Shown piece after piece: positions 38,796 to 47,673 of a stretch of DNA of 64,000 bases. How positions within the stretch are numbered: position 1 is the stretch's first letter; each line of letters opens with the position of its first letter. The notes beneath the pieces were generated by a model. It searched no databases. It saw only the letters and a list, made by a program, of their open reading frames with translations, and had not been told where the DNA came from. Made by a program: the position numbers and the translations under genes. Origin of the DNA: Enterovirga rhinocerotis. Lineage in GTDB: Bacteria > Pseudomonadota > Alphaproteobacteria > Rhizobiales > Beijerinckiaceae. The DNA is taken from NCBI RefSeq assembly GCF_004363955.1, contig NZ_SNZR01000013.1:124001-188000 (forward strand). Reading direction: 5' to 3'.

Positions 38796-40439
38796 TCAAT
38801 GCGTGCCGGCGCCGAGGGTGTCGAGCACGCGTTTCAGCTCGCCGGTCGCCCCCTCGATCCGGATGCGGATGCCCTTCGCGCGGGCCCGGGCGACATATTG
38901 GGAGAGCAGGCTCGCGGCCGTGCTGTCGAGGAAGGGAACGGCCGAGAGATCGATGACGATCGAATCCGGCTTCTCGCCGATCCGGTCGAGCGCGGCGGCG
39001 ACGGCGGAGACCGAGCCGAAGAAGAAGGCGCCCGAGATCCGGATGACGGCCTCGCGCGGGTCGTTGGTCCGCGCGGCATCGTAGGGCGCGCGCGCCTCCG
39101 CCGCGTCGGCCTCGTCGGGTTCGACGAGGGCGGTGCCGGTCTCGACGGCGATCGTCTGCGACATGCGGTGGATGAAGAGGAGCGAGCCCAGCGCGAAGCC
39201 GGCGAGGATGCCCTCGGTGAGGTCGCGGAAGATGACGAGGCCGAAGGTCACGAGCAGGACCAGCGCATCGCCCCAGGAGGTCCGCAGCAGCGCGGCGAAT
39301 TCGTGCCTCTCCGCCATGTTCCAGGCCACGACGACGAGCACGGCGGCGAGCGCGGCCAGCGGCACATAGGAGGCGACCGGGGCCGCGATCAGGATGAAGA
39401 GGAGGAGGAAGCAGGAATGCAGGATGCCTGCGATCGGCCCGCGCGCTCCGGCCCGCACATTGGTGGCCGTGCGGGCGATGGTGCCGGTGACGCAGAGGCC
39501 TCCGAACAGCGACGAGGCGACGTTCGCCGCGCCCTGGGCGACGAGTTCGCAATTCGAGCGGTGGCGGCGGCCGGTCATGCTGTCGGCGACCACGGCAGAG
39601 AGCAGGCTCTCGATGGCGCCGAGCAGCGCGAAGGACAGGGCGGCCGGCAGCATCTCGACCACGCGCGCGGCCGAGAGGTCCGGCAGGCGCGGCGCCGGCA
39701 GCGAGCCCGGAATGCCGCCGAAGCGCGTGCCGATCGTCTCGACGGGCAGGTTCAGCGCGAAGGCGGCGAGCGAGGCGACCGCGACGGCGATCAGGAGCCC
39801 CGGCCAGTGCGGGCGGAAGCGGCGCACGGCGAGGATGAGGCCGATCGCGAGCGCGGCCACCCCGAGCGCGGGCGCGCTGACGGTGGGCAGGGCCGACCCC
39901 AGCGCGACGAGCTTCGGCAGGAGCGGCCCCGGCTCGGGGCCGTCGAGGGTCAGGCCGAAGAGGTCGTGCAGCTGGCTCGCGAAGATGATGACGGCGATGC
40001 CCGCGGTGAAGCCGACCGTGACGGGGTAGGGGATGTATTTGATGAAGGTGCCGAGGCGCAGGAACCCGATCGCCGTGAGGATCAGGCCCGACAGGAAGGT
40101 GGCGATGATCAGCCCGTCGACGCCGTGCCTGTGCACGGTCGCCGCGACGAGGACGATGAAGGCGCCGGCGGGGCCGCCGATCTGGAACCGGCTGCCGCCG
40201 AGGGCCGAGACGATCATGCCGCCGATGATGGCGGCCGTCAGGCCTCGGTCGGGCGTGACGCCGGACGCGATGGCGATCGCCATGGACAGGGGCAGCGCGA
40301 CGACGGCGACCGTGAGGCCCGCCAGGATGTCCGCCTTGAGGTCTGCCGCGCCGTAGCCCTCGCGCAGAACCGTGACGAGCTTCGGCGTGAAGAGCTCCGC
40401 GAAGCTCGGCCGTGCCGGCCCTGCCGTCATCTCGCTCAT
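38796..40439 (-). CDS. SulP-family anion transporter with STAS domain
   Basis: A 547-residue inner-membrane transporter. The first about 400 residues are the SulP core, with LAGLTVAVVALPLSMAIAIA, QIGGPAGAFIVLVAATV, PYPVTVGFTAGIAVIIFASQ and ESLLSAVVADSMTGRRH. Residues about 440-545 are a STAS domain with IVIDLSAVPFLDSTAASLL. Such proteins carry sulfate, bicarbonate or dicarboxylates. It begins 4 bases after the stop of an XRE regulator gene, so the two are translated together. The start may be 40439 or the ATG three codons later. Confidence 0.93.
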   Translation of the reverse strand: MSEMTAGPARPSFAELFTPKLVTVLREGYGAADLKADILAGLTVAVVALPLSMAIAIASGVTPDRGLTAAIIGGMIVSALGGSRFQIGGPAGAFIVLVAATVHRHGVDGLIIATFLSGLILTAIGFLRLGTFIKYIPYPVTVGFTAGIAVIIFASQLHDLFGLTLDGPEPGPLLPKLVALGSALPTVSAPALGVAALAIGLILAVRRFRPHWPGLLIAVAVASLAAFALNLPVETIGTRFGGIPGSLPAPRLPDLSAARVVEMLPAALSFALLGAIESLLSAVVADSMTGRRHRSNCELVAQGAANVASSLFGGLCVTGTIARTATNVRAGARGPIAGILHSCFLLLFILIAAPVASYVPLAALAAVLVVVAWNMAERHEFAALLRTSWGDALVLLVTFGLVIFRDLTEGILAGFALGSLLFIHRMSQTIAVETGTALVEPDEADAAEARAPYDAARTNDPREAVIRISGAFFFGSVSAVAAALDRIGEKPDSIVIDLSAVPFLDSTAASLLSQYVARARAKGIRIRIEGATGELKRVLDTLGAGTH

Positions 40440-40443
40440 GGCG

Positions 40444-40713
40444 TCACCCTTGGGGGTCTTTCGAGGGGGCAGGCCTCAGCCGCACGCCGCGGCCGCCCGC
40501 AGGGCTCGGCGCGTTCTCGCCGATCAGTTCGATCCCGGCCCGTTCGAAGGCCTCGACGACCTTCATCAGCGTGTCGACGACCCCGCGCACCGTGCCGTCG
40601 CTCGCCTCCATGCGCTGGATGGTCGGCAGCGACACGCCCGACATCTCGGCCAGCTGACGCTGGTCGATGCCGAGCAGGGCGCGTGCGGCGCGCATCTGGG
40701 AAGCGGTGATCAA
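40444..40713 (-). CDS. XRE-family regulator coupled to the SulP gene
   Basis: An 89-residue protein with one helix-turn-helix (MRAARALLGIDQRQLAEMSG then VSLPTIQRMEASDG, residues about 7-42) and a tail of the kind found next to SulP genes in Hyphomicrobiales. It begins with TTG at 40713, supported by GGAGAAGG upstream; a later in-frame ATG at 40695 would cut the domain. Four bases separate it from the SulP gene. It probably represses its own operon through the inverted repeats just upstream (40753-40796). Confidence 0.88.
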   Translation of the reverse strand: MITASQMRAARALLGIDQRQLAEMSGVSLPTIQRMEASDGTVRGVVDTLMKVVEAFERAGIELIGENAPSPAGGRGVRLRPAPSKDPQG

Positions 40714-40752
40714 CGATGCCTTCTCCGGACGGCCGTGTATCCCGTTTGAGCC

Positions 40753-40796
40753 TTTGATGATGATATATGAAACATCAATAGTGCCTGTCTAGACAG
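40753..40796. promoter_or_regulatory. Inverted repeats upstream of the XRE-SulP operon
   Basis: Two palindromic features in an AT-rich patch: TTTGATG ... ACATCAA (40753-40777, wide centre) and the perfect 12-mer CTGTCTAGACAG (40785-40796). Both are about 40-85 bases upstream of the XRE start. The perfect 12-mer is a good operator candidate for the XRE protein. Confidence 0.5.
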
Positions 40797-40896
40797 CAAT
40801 CATGATGTTTTTGCGAGGCAGGGATGCGCCGCGTGCGGAACCGGTCCGTCCGGAACGTCCCGAACTCCCCGGGGTTGGCCGGACAGGAGGATGATC

Positions 40897-41130
40897 ATGG
40901 CTACAGACGACAGGACCGATCGCGGTCGCGACGTCGGAGAATCCGGTGCCCCGAAGCTCGGACCCGACGAGGTCGCTGCGGGCGTGACCACGGAGCAGTT
41001 CGAGGCGCGGCATCCCGAGGATCCCGCCAGCCGGCCCGGCTGGGACGCCCATGTGAAGGACTTCTTCGACCGGGAGGTCTTCCCCGGCGAGAAAGTGAGG
41101 AAGGCGACCGATGCGATGAAGGAGAAGTAG
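40897..41130 (+). CDS. Small hydrophilic protein, unknown function
   Basis: A 77-residue charged protein with no membrane segment (MATDDRTDRGRDVGESGAPK, EARHPEDPASRPGWDAHVKD). It has a single Trp and a C-terminal helix EKVRKATDAMKEK. The second ATG (40897) is chosen because AGGAGG is 6 bases before it. It resembles small stress-related hydrophilic proteins but no family is recognised. Strong ribosome binding site and normal codon use support a real gene. Confidence 0.65.
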   Translation: MATDDRTDRGRDVGESGAPKLGPDEVAAGVTTEQFEARHPEDPASRPGWDAHVKDFFDREVFPGEKVRKATDAMKEK

Positions 41131-41338
41131 CGCGAGCGGCCGCTCGATCCTCGAGGCTCGCACAGGAGGGCGTCTGCCAAACCGGCAGCATGGCCGCGCG
41201 AAAAGTCGCCGGGACACTTGCCGTCGCGGCCGGATCGGACTATGAGGCCGCCTCTGCGATGCCCAACCGGGCTCGCGTCGATTCCGACATCGGTGGAGAG
41301 GGGTTCCGGGTCCCAGCGGCTCGACCTAAGGCAGCGCC

Positions 41339-41464
41339 ATGAAGATCCGTCACTCGCTCAAGTCGATCCGCGGCCGTCACCGCGACAACCAGCTCGTTCG
41401 TCGCAAGGGCCGCATCTACATCATCAACAAGACCCAGAAGCGCTACAAGGCGCGCCAGGGCTGA
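41339..41464 (+). CDS. rpmJ: 50S ribosomal protein L36, cysteine-free type
   Basis: A 41-residue protein, [20 protein letters not shown] then [21 protein letters not shown]. This is bL36 of the zinc-free type: it lacks the C-x-x-C...C...H ligands of the zinc-binding form. Alphaproteobacteria commonly carry this form. It binds 23S rRNA in the large subunit. It stands alone here. A weak TAAGGCAG lies before the ATG. Confidence 0.95.
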   Translation: MKIRHSLKSIRGRHRDNQLVRRKGRIYIINKTQKRYKARQG

Positions 41465-41572
41465 TAGCCCGCGCCTGATCGCTTCCCTCTCGCCGCCCTT
41501 TCGGGCGTGCGAGCGCGCACCGTCATGGCCGTGACCGCATGACAGGTTCCTTCCGAATGGAGGAGCTTGACG

Positions 41573-41728
41573 ATGTGGTCATGGCTGTTGCGCGTATTCG
41601 GCCGACGTCGCTCCGGTCTCCGGGCGCCTGATCGTCCTCCGGCGCCGCGGATCGTCGGCGCCTTGCCGCGTCCGGTCGATACCGATGACTGGAACGGCAC
41701 CGTCCTCAGCGCCGAGCAGTATCGCTGA
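41573..41728 (+). CDS. Possible small protein (51 aa)
   Basis: A 51-codon frame MWSWLLRVFGRRRSGLRAPD..., ending TVLSAEQYR, preceded by GGAGGAG about 8 bases before the ATG. It is a short amphipathic N-terminus followed by Arg/Pro-rich sequence and an acidic DTDDWNG turn. The good ribosome binding site and the non-random C-terminus favour a real gene. No family is recognised, and it could be a chance frame. Confidence 0.4.
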   Translation: MWSWLLRVFGRRRSGLRAPDRPPAPRIVGALPRPVDTDDWNGTVLSAEQYR

Positions 41729-41845
41729 AGGCTCGTGCGGCCATCGCCGTCTCTTGCCGGTCCGGACATCTTGCCAAGCCGAGCCGGGGCCGCTTAGACC
41801 GCCTCGGCGACCGGCCGCTCGGGTCGTCGCGTTGCGAGAGGCCCC

Positions 41846-42958
41846 ATGGCGACCCATAAGATCCTGCTCCTGCCCGGCGACGGCATCGGCCCCGAAGTGG
41901 CCGCCGAGGCGAAGAAGGTCCTCAAGCTGTTCGAAGAGGCGGGGTACGGGTCGTTCGAGACCGAGACCGATCTCGTCGGCGGCGCCGCGATCGACGCGCA
42001 CGGCAAGCCGGTGACGGATGCGGCCGTGGCCCTCGCCAAGGATGCGGACGCGGTCCTGTTCGGCGCGGTCGGCGGGCCCAAATGGGACAAGGTCGCCTAC
42101 GAGATCCGGCCCGAGGCGGGCCTCCTGCGCCTGCGCAAGGATCTCGGCTTGTTCGCCAATCTGCGCCCCGCCATCTGCTACGGCGCGCTGGCCGAAGCCT
42201 CCTCGCTGAAGCGCGACCTCGTCGAGGATCTCGACATCCTGATCGTGCGCGAGCTCACCGGCGGCGTCTATTTCGGCGAGCCGAAGGAGATCGTGACGCT
42301 GGAATCGGGCGAGAAACGCGCCGTCGACACCCAGATCTACACGACCGGCGAGATCGACCGCATCGCCCGCGTCGCCTTCGACCTCGCCCGCACGCGCCGG
42401 AACAAGGTCTCGTCCGCCGAGAAGCGCAACGTGATGAAGTCGGGCGTCCTCTGGAACCAGGTCGTCACGGCGATCCACGCCAAGGATTACGCCGATGTCG
42501 AGCTGGAGCACGTCCTCGCCGACAATTGCGCCATGCAGCTCGTGCGCAAGCCCAAGCAATACGACGTCATCGTCTGCGACAATCTCTTCGGCGACATCCT
42601 GTCGGACGTCGCGGCGATGCTGACCGGCTCGCTCGGCATGCTGCCCTCCGCCTCGCTCGGTGCACCGGACGCGGCCGGCCGCCGGGCGTCGCTCTACGAG
42701 CCGGTGCACGGCTCGGCGCCCGACATCGCCGGGCAGGGCCTCGCCAACCCGCTCGCCATGATCGGTTCGGTTGCGATGGCGCTCCGCTATTCGCTCGGCC
42801 TCGGCGAGGCGGCGGACAAGCTCGAAGCCGCGATCGGCAGCGTCCTCGCCTCCGGTGCCCGCACCCGCGACATCGCGCCGGCGGGAGCGAACGCGATCGG
42901 CACGGGCGAGATGGGCGATGCGGTCGTCGCCGCGCTGAAGCCGCTGCTCCGGGCCTGA
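41846..42958 (+). CDS. leuB: 3-isopropylmalate dehydrogenase
   Basis: Third step of leucine synthesis, oxidising and decarboxylating 3-isopropylmalate with NAD. At 370 residues it carries [19 protein letters not shown], the Arg-rich substrate site [26 protein letters not shown], the catalytic Tyr and Lys regions, [13 protein letters not shown] (metal-binding Asp) and [18 protein letters not shown] (NAD specificity loop). The start has GAGAGG upstream. No other leu genes adjoin it here. Confidence 0.97.
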   Translation: MATHKILLLPGDGIGPEVAAEAKKVLKLFEEAGYGSFETETDLVGGAAIDAHGKPVTDAAVALAKDADAVLFGAVGGPKWDKVAYEIRPEAGLLRLRKDLGLFANLRPAICYGALAEASSLKRDLVEDLDILIVRELTGGVYFGEPKEIVTLESGEKRAVDTQIYTTGEIDRIARVAFDLARTRRNKVSSAEKRNVMKSGVLWNQVVTAIHAKDYADVELEHVLADNCAMQLVRKPKQYDVIVCDNLFGDILSDVAAMLTGSLGMLPSASLGAPDAAGRRASLYEPVHGSAPDIAGQGLANPLAMIGSVAMALRYSLGLGEAADKLEAAIGSVLASGARTRDIAPAGANAIGTGEMGDAVVAALKPLLRA

Positions 42959-43025
42959 GGCCAGGCGCGGATGCCGGCCCGTCTCGCAGCGGGCCGGCCA
43001 GAGCATGCTCCAACAAAGCCTTGGA

Positions 43026-43937
43026 CTACGCCTCCTCGCCCGGCAGACGGATGCCCGCCATCCGGGCGTAGAGGCGCGCGACGGAGGCATCGTCGTCCCG
43101 CCCCATGCCTGAGGCAGCCGTGGCGAGGAACATCTGGAGCGCCGCGGCGCTCATCGGCACCGGGAAGCGGTGGCTACGCGCCATGTCCTGGACGATGCCG
43201 AGATCCTTGACGAAGATCTCGACCGCGCTCCGCGGCGCGTAATCCGCCTCCAGCACGTGGGGCATGCGGTTCTCGAACATCCAGGAATTCCCCGCCGAGG
43301 CGGTGATGACCTCGTAGACCTTGGGCAGGTCGAGCCCCTGCCGTGCGGCGAAGGCCATGGCCTCGCAGGCCGCCGCGATATGCACGCCCGCCAGCAGCTG
43401 GTTGATCATCTTGAAGGCGGCGCCCTGGCCCGGCTCCGGCCCGAGTTCGTAGAGCTTCGCCGTCATCGCATCGAGAGCGGGGCGCGCCGCGGCGAAGGCC
43501 GCGGGGCTGCCGGAGGCGAGCATCGTCAGGGCGCCCTCGGAGGCGCGCTGGGCGCCGCCGCTCATCGGTGCGTCGAGGTAATGGCGGCCCGTCGCCTCGA
43601 GCCGGGCGGCGAGCCGGCGCGCGACATCCGGATCCATGGTGGCGGAGGAGACGAAGACCGCACCGTCGGGCATGGTCGCGGCCGCGCCGCCCTCGCCGAA
43701 CAGGACGGCCTCGGTCTGGGCGGCGTTGACCACGACGCTCACGACGATCGCCGCCCCCGCGGCGGCCTCGCCGGGGGTGCCGGCGGGCCGTCCCCCGCCC
43801 TCGGCGAAGCGGGCGAGGCTCGCGGCATCGACATCGAACCCCGCGACCTCGAACCCCGCCCGCAGGAGCGAGGCCGCCATCCCGAACCCCATCGAGCCGA
43901 GCCCGATCACCGCCGCGCGCTTCGTTTCGACCGGCAT
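43026..43937 (-). CDS. 3-hydroxyisobutyrate dehydrogenase-family oxidoreductase
   Basis: A 303-residue NAD-dependent beta-hydroxyacid dehydrogenase. It has the Rossmann motif GLGSMGFGMA, the substrate block DAPMSGGAQRASEGALTML, and the catalytic Lys region GAAFKMINQLLAGVHIAAACEAMAF, then EVITASAGNSWMFENRMPH. The last block resembles L-threonate dehydrogenase (LtnD) and related sugar-acid enzymes more than true 3-hydroxyisobutyrate dehydrogenase. It lies 65 bases downstream of the racemase gene on the same strand, so they may form an operon. Confidence 0.88.
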   Translation of the reverse strand: MPVETKRAAVIGLGSMGFGMAASLLRAGFEVAGFDVDAASLARFAEGGGRPAGTPGEAAAGAAIVVSVVVNAAQTEAVLFGEGGAAATMPDGAVFVSSATMDPDVARRLAARLEATGRHYLDAPMSGGAQRASEGALTMLASGSPAAFAAARPALDAMTAKLYELGPEPGQGAAFKMINQLLAGVHIAAACEAMAFAARQGLDLPKVYEVITASAGNSWMFENRMPHVLEADYAPRSAVEIFVKDLGIVQDMARSHRFPVPMSAAALQMFLATAASGMGRDDDASVARLYARMAGIRLPGEEA

Positions 43938-44002
43938 CCTCGTCCCCCCTGTTCGGCGGGACTGTGCATCAGGCGCCGGCGGGCGCCAAGATCGGGCGCC
44001 GT

Positions 44003-44743
44003 TCAGCCCTCGAACCGGCTCGCCAGCGCCGTGGAGAGGCCGACCGTCTCGACCCGGGGTGTCGGAGCGAAGGAGCCCATGGCGGGCTTCCGCGTCGCGC
44101 GTCGCGCGGCCGCGACGGTCGCCTCGAGGCCCGCCGCGAGCGAGCAGATGACCGGGACCGGCACCTCCGGCGCGATGCGTTCGGCAAGCCCCGCGAGCCC
44201 GGCGCCGCCGAGGATGACCGCCTCGGCCCCATCCTTCTCGGCGGCGGCGCGGCAGGCCGAGGCGAGGGAGGCGAGGGCGCGGTCCGGATCGGCCGCGATC
44301 TCGGCGCCGGTCGGCGCGACGGTGCGGATCGAGGCGAGGCGGGCCGAGAGGCCGAGCGCGGCGACGAATTCCTCGAGCATCACCTGCCAGCGTTCCCCGC
44401 CCGTGACGATCGAGAAGCGGCGGCCGGCGAGGCAGGCGAGATGGCACGATGCCTCCGCCATCCCGACGACCGGCACGGACGCCATTTCGCGCAGGGCCAG
44501 CAGGCCCGGATCGCCGAAACAGGCGATGAGCACGGCATCGCAGCCCTCGCCATGCTCGGCATAGGCGTCGAGGGCGGCATGGCCCGCCACGGCCGATGCG
44601 GCGCGGCTCGCGATGTAGCGGCCGCCGAACCGTCCGGTCGCCGTCCGCAGGGCGACCTCCGGCCCGAGCAGGGACGCGGCGCGCGCGGCCATGAGCTCCG
44701 TGATCGAGGGCGAGGTGTTGGGGTTGATGAGGAGGAGGCGCAT
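44003..44743 (-). CDS. Asp/Glu/hydantoin racemase-family protein
   Basis: A 246-residue cofactor-free racemase. The two catalytic cysteines typical of the family are Cys75 (LIACFGDPGLLAL) and Cys200 (VPVICSLAAGLE). It starts MRLLLINPNTSPSITELM, the usual opening of hydantoin racemases and allantoin racemases. Together with hyuA and hyuB in the same region, a hydantoin or cyclic-amide substrate is plausible. It is divergent from the sigma-54-type ABC operon. Confidence 0.85.
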   Translation of the reverse strand: MRLLLINPNTSPSITELMAARAASLLGPEVALRTATGRFGGRYIASRAASAVAGHAALDAYAEHGEGCDAVLIACFGDPGLLALREMASVPVVGMAEASCHLACLAGRRFSIVTGGERWQVMLEEFVAALGLSARLASIRTVAPTGAEIAADPDRALASLASACRAAAEKDGAEAVILGGAGLAGLAERIAPEVPVPVICSLAAGLEATVAAARRATRKPAMGSFAPTPRVETVGLSTALASRFEG

Positions 44744-44902
44744 GCCGGATTCCCGTGGCTCGAATCCGTGCCGCAACTCCCGAGCCAACCCGCGCCGGCC
44801 GGGACCGGCCGTGTGACCCTGCGCTGTTGCCTCAGGCTATCATTCTGATTCCGAAGCGGATTTCAAAATCTGGGATACTCGTTCTTAGACTTGCTCTCGA
44901 AG

Positions 44903-44918
44903 TTGGCACGCCCATTGC
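44903..44918 (+). promoter_or_regulatory. Sigma-54 (RpoN) promoter of the peptide-type ABC operon
   Basis: TTGGCACGCCCATTGC matches the consensus TTGGCACG-N4-TTGC exactly, with GG and GC at the required 10-base separation. It lies 40 bases before the start of the binding-protein gene. Transcription would need a bEBP activator, not found in the window, and is usually linked to nitrogen or alternative carbon use. Confidence 0.85.
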
Positions 44919-44958
44919 GGAGGCAGTTTCAACGGCAGAGAGCCGGGAGGGAGAACGT

Positions 44959-46599
44959 ATGTTGTCGCGTCACACACTTGCGCTCGGCCTCGGTCTGATG
45001 ATGACCACGGCCCTGGCCGGCATCGCTTCGGCCCAGGAGAAGACGCTTCGGATCGCCATGACGGCGGCCGATATCCCCCGCACGCTCGGGCAGCCCGACC
45101 AGGGCTTCGAGGGCAATCGTTTCACCGGCATCCCGATCTACGATTCCCTCGTCCAGTGGGACCTGTCGAAGGAGAAGGAGCCATCCGTTCCGATCCCGGG
45201 CCTCGCGACCGAATGGAGCGTCGGCGAGGACAAGACGAAATGGACCTTCAAGCTGCGTCCGGGGGTCAAGTTCCATGACGGCTCGCCGGTGAATGCGGCG
45301 GCGGTGGTCTGGAACGTCCAGAAGGTCCTCGACAAATCCGCCCCCCATTTCGATGCGAGCCAGGTCGGCGTGACGGCCTCGCGCATGCCGACGCTGCGGT
45401 CCGCCAAGGCGATCGACGACATGACCGTCGAGCTCACGACCTCCGAGCCGGACAGCTTCCTGCCGATCAACATCACCAATCTCTTCATGGCCTCGCCCGC
45501 CCATTGGGAGGCGAAGTTCAAGGCGGCGAGCGCCTCGGATCCGGCCGAGAAGGCCAAGCAGGCCTGGACGGCCTTCGCAGCCGACCCGTCCGGCTCCGGC
45601 CCGTTCAAGGTGACGCGTTTCGTCCCGCGGGAGCGGCTCGAACTCGCCGCCAACGACGCCTATTGGGACGAGAAGCGCCGGCCGAAGATCGCCAAGGTCG
45701 TGCTGATCCCGCTGCCGGAGGCGAATGCCCGCACCGCGGCGCTCCTGTCCGGCCAGGTCGATTGGATCGAGGCGCCGGCGCCGGACGCGGCCGCGCAGAT
45801 CAAGAGCCGCGGCTTCAAGATCTACCAGAACGTCCAGCCGCATAACTGGCCGTGGCAGCTCTCCTTCGCGGAAGGCTCGCCCTGGCTCGACAAGCGGGTC
45901 CGCCACGCCGCCAATCTCTGCATCAACCGGTCGGAGCTGAAGGAGGCGCTGAACGGCATGATGGCGGAGGCGACCGCCACCTACGAGCCGGGCCATCCCT
46001 GGTACGGGAACCCGACCTTCAAGGCGAAATACGATCCCGCCGCCGGCAAGAAGCTGATGACGGAAGCGGGGTTCTCGGCCTCGAAGCCCCTCAAGGTGAA
46101 GGTGCAGACCTCCGCCTCCGGCTCGGGCCAGATGCAGCCCCTGCCGATGAACGAGTTCGTCCAGCAGGCGCTCAAGGACTGCTATTTCGACGTCGAGCTC
46201 GACGTCGTCGAGTGGAACACCCTGTTCAACAGCTGGCGGCTCGGCGCCAAGGACCCGGCGGCGCGCGGCTCGCACGCGACCAACGTCTCCTTCGCCTCCA
46301 TGGACCCGTTCTTCGGGATGGTGCGGTTCTCCTCCACCAAGGCGTTCCCGCCCGTCTCGAACAACTGGGGCTATTACGGCAACGCCGAGATCGACAAGCT
46401 GATCGCCGACGCCCGGACGACCTTCGACGACAAGGCCCGCGATGTCGCGCTCGCCAAGCTGCACACGCGGATCGTCGATGACGCGCCCTTCGTCTGGATC
46501 GCCCACGATGTCGGTCCGCGGGCCATGTCGGCCAAGGTGAAGGGTGTCGTGCAGCCGCAGAGCTGGTTCATCGACATCGCCACGATGTCCATGGACTGA
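44959..46599 (+). CDS. Peptide-type ABC transporter substrate-binding protein
   Basis: A 546-residue family 5 extracellular solute-binding protein. Residues 1-25 are a Sec signal peptide (LALGLGLMMTTALAGIASAQ). Family blocks include IPGLATEWSVGEDKTKWTFK, LRPGVKFHDGSPVNAAAVVW and GSGPFKVTRFVPRERLELAAN. It captures a peptide or other small ligand in the periplasm for the downstream permeases. The start has GGGAGGGAG upstream. First gene of a five-gene operon behind the sigma-54 promoter. Confidence 0.93.
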   Translation: MLSRHTLALGLGLMMTTALAGIASAQEKTLRIAMTAADIPRTLGQPDQGFEGNRFTGIPIYDSLVQWDLSKEKEPSVPIPGLATEWSVGEDKTKWTFKLRPGVKFHDGSPVNAAAVVWNVQKVLDKSAPHFDASQVGVTASRMPTLRSAKAIDDMTVELTTSEPDSFLPINITNLFMASPAHWEAKFKAASASDPAEKAKQAWTAFAADPSGSGPFKVTRFVPRERLELAANDAYWDEKRRPKIAKVVLIPLPEANARTAALLSGQVDWIEAPAPDAAAQIKSRGFKIYQNVQPHNWPWQLSFAEGSPWLDKRVRHAANLCINRSELKEALNGMMAEATATYEPGHPWYGNPTFKAKYDPAAGKKLMTEAGFSASKPLKVKVQTSASGSGQMQPLPMNEFVQQALKDCYFDVELDVVEWNTLFNSWRLGAKDPAARGSHATNVSFASMDPFFGMVRFSSTKAFPPVSNNWGYYGNAEIDKLIADARTTFDDKARDVALAKLHTRIVDDAPFVWIAHDVGPRAMSAKVKGVVQPQSWFIDIATMSMD

Positions 46600-46731
46600 A
46601 CGGCCGAGGGCCGACGCCGCCGCGACGGGTGAGGGCGAAGTTCCGAACCCGTCGCGTGTCTCCTCTCAACCGGCCCTCGCCGATGCGAGGGCCACCTTCT
46701 CCCCCGAGGGAAGGCTTCGCGTGGAGCTCCG

Positions 46732-47670
46732 ATGCTCGTCTATCTTGCCCGCCGCGTCGTCTACACGATCCCGATCCTGCTCGGCGTCTCGCTGGTCTGC
46801 TTCGCCCTGGTCCATATCGCGCCGGGCGATCCGCTGGTCTCGGTGCTGCCGCCCGATGCCTCGGCCGAGCTGCAGGCGCAGCTCCGCGCTCTCTACGGGT
46901 TCGACCAGCCCTATATCGTGCAGTTCCTGCGCTGGCTGGGGCGCGCTCTCCAGGGCGATCTCGGCACCTCGATCGCCTCGGGCCGGTCGGTCACGACGGA
47001 GGTCGTGACGGCCGTCGGCTACACGCTCCGCATCGCGGTCCTCGCGACGCTGATCGGCTTCTTCTTCGGCTCCCTCTTCGGCTTCGTCGCCGGGTATTAC
47101 CGCGGCTCGGCCATGGACCGCATCGCCTCGTTCGTCTCGGTGCTCGGCGTCTCCGTGCCCCATTACTGGCTCGGCATGGTCCTGGTGATCATCTTCGCGG
47201 CCATCCTCGGCTGGCTGCCCCCCACGGGCAAAGGCGACGAGAGCAGCCTCTGGGAATCCTTCCGCCACATGATCCTGCCGGCCGTGACGATGTCGGTGAT
47301 CCCGATGGGGATCGTCGCGCGGACGGTCCGGGCGCTCGTCGCCGACATCCTGTCCCAGGAATTCGTGGTCGGCCTGCGCGCCAAGGGCCTGACCGATGCC
47401 GGCATCTTCCGCCACGTCGTCAAGAACGCCGCCCCGACCGCGCTCGCCGTGATGGGCCTCCAGCTCGGCTATCTCCTTGGCGGCTCGATCCTGATCGAGA
47501 CCGTCTTCTCCTGGCCCGGCACGGGCTTCGTGCTCAACAACGCGATCTTCCAGCGCGATCTGCCGCTGCTCCAGGGCACGATCCTCGTGCTCGCGCTCTT
47601 CTTCGTCATCCTCAACCTGCTGGTCGACATGCTCCAGACGGCGCTCGACCCGCGCATCCAGCGGAGCTGA
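46732..47670 (+). CDS. Peptide-type ABC transporter permease (DppB-like)
   Basis: A 312-residue integral membrane permease with about six helices. It starts MLVYLARRVVYTIPILLGVS, the standard DppB/OppB opening (R-R-x-x-x-x-I-P-x-L-x-G-V). The EAA-like loop GLRAKGLTDAGIFRHVVKNA contacts the ATPases. It follows the binding-protein gene after 132 bases and precedes the second permease by 3 bases. Confidence 0.95.
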   Translation: MLVYLARRVVYTIPILLGVSLVCFALVHIAPGDPLVSVLPPDASAELQAQLRALYGFDQPYIVQFLRWLGRALQGDLGTSIASGRSVTTEVVTAVGYTLRIAVLATLIGFFFGSLFGFVAGYYRGSAMDRIASFVSVLGVSVPHYWLGMVLVIIFAAILGWLPPTGKGDESSLWESFRHMILPAVTMSVIPMGIVARTVRALVADILSQEFVVGLRAKGLTDAGIFRHVVKNAAPTALAVMGLQLGYLLGGSILIETVFSWPGTGFVLNNAIFQRDLPLLQGTILVLALFFVILNLLVDMLQTALDPRIQRS

Positions 47671-47673
47671 CGC

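Noticed and set aside
41131..41338. Open frame overlapping the region before L36
   Set aside because: It runs out of frame into the L36 gene and has no ribosome binding site or recognisable motif.
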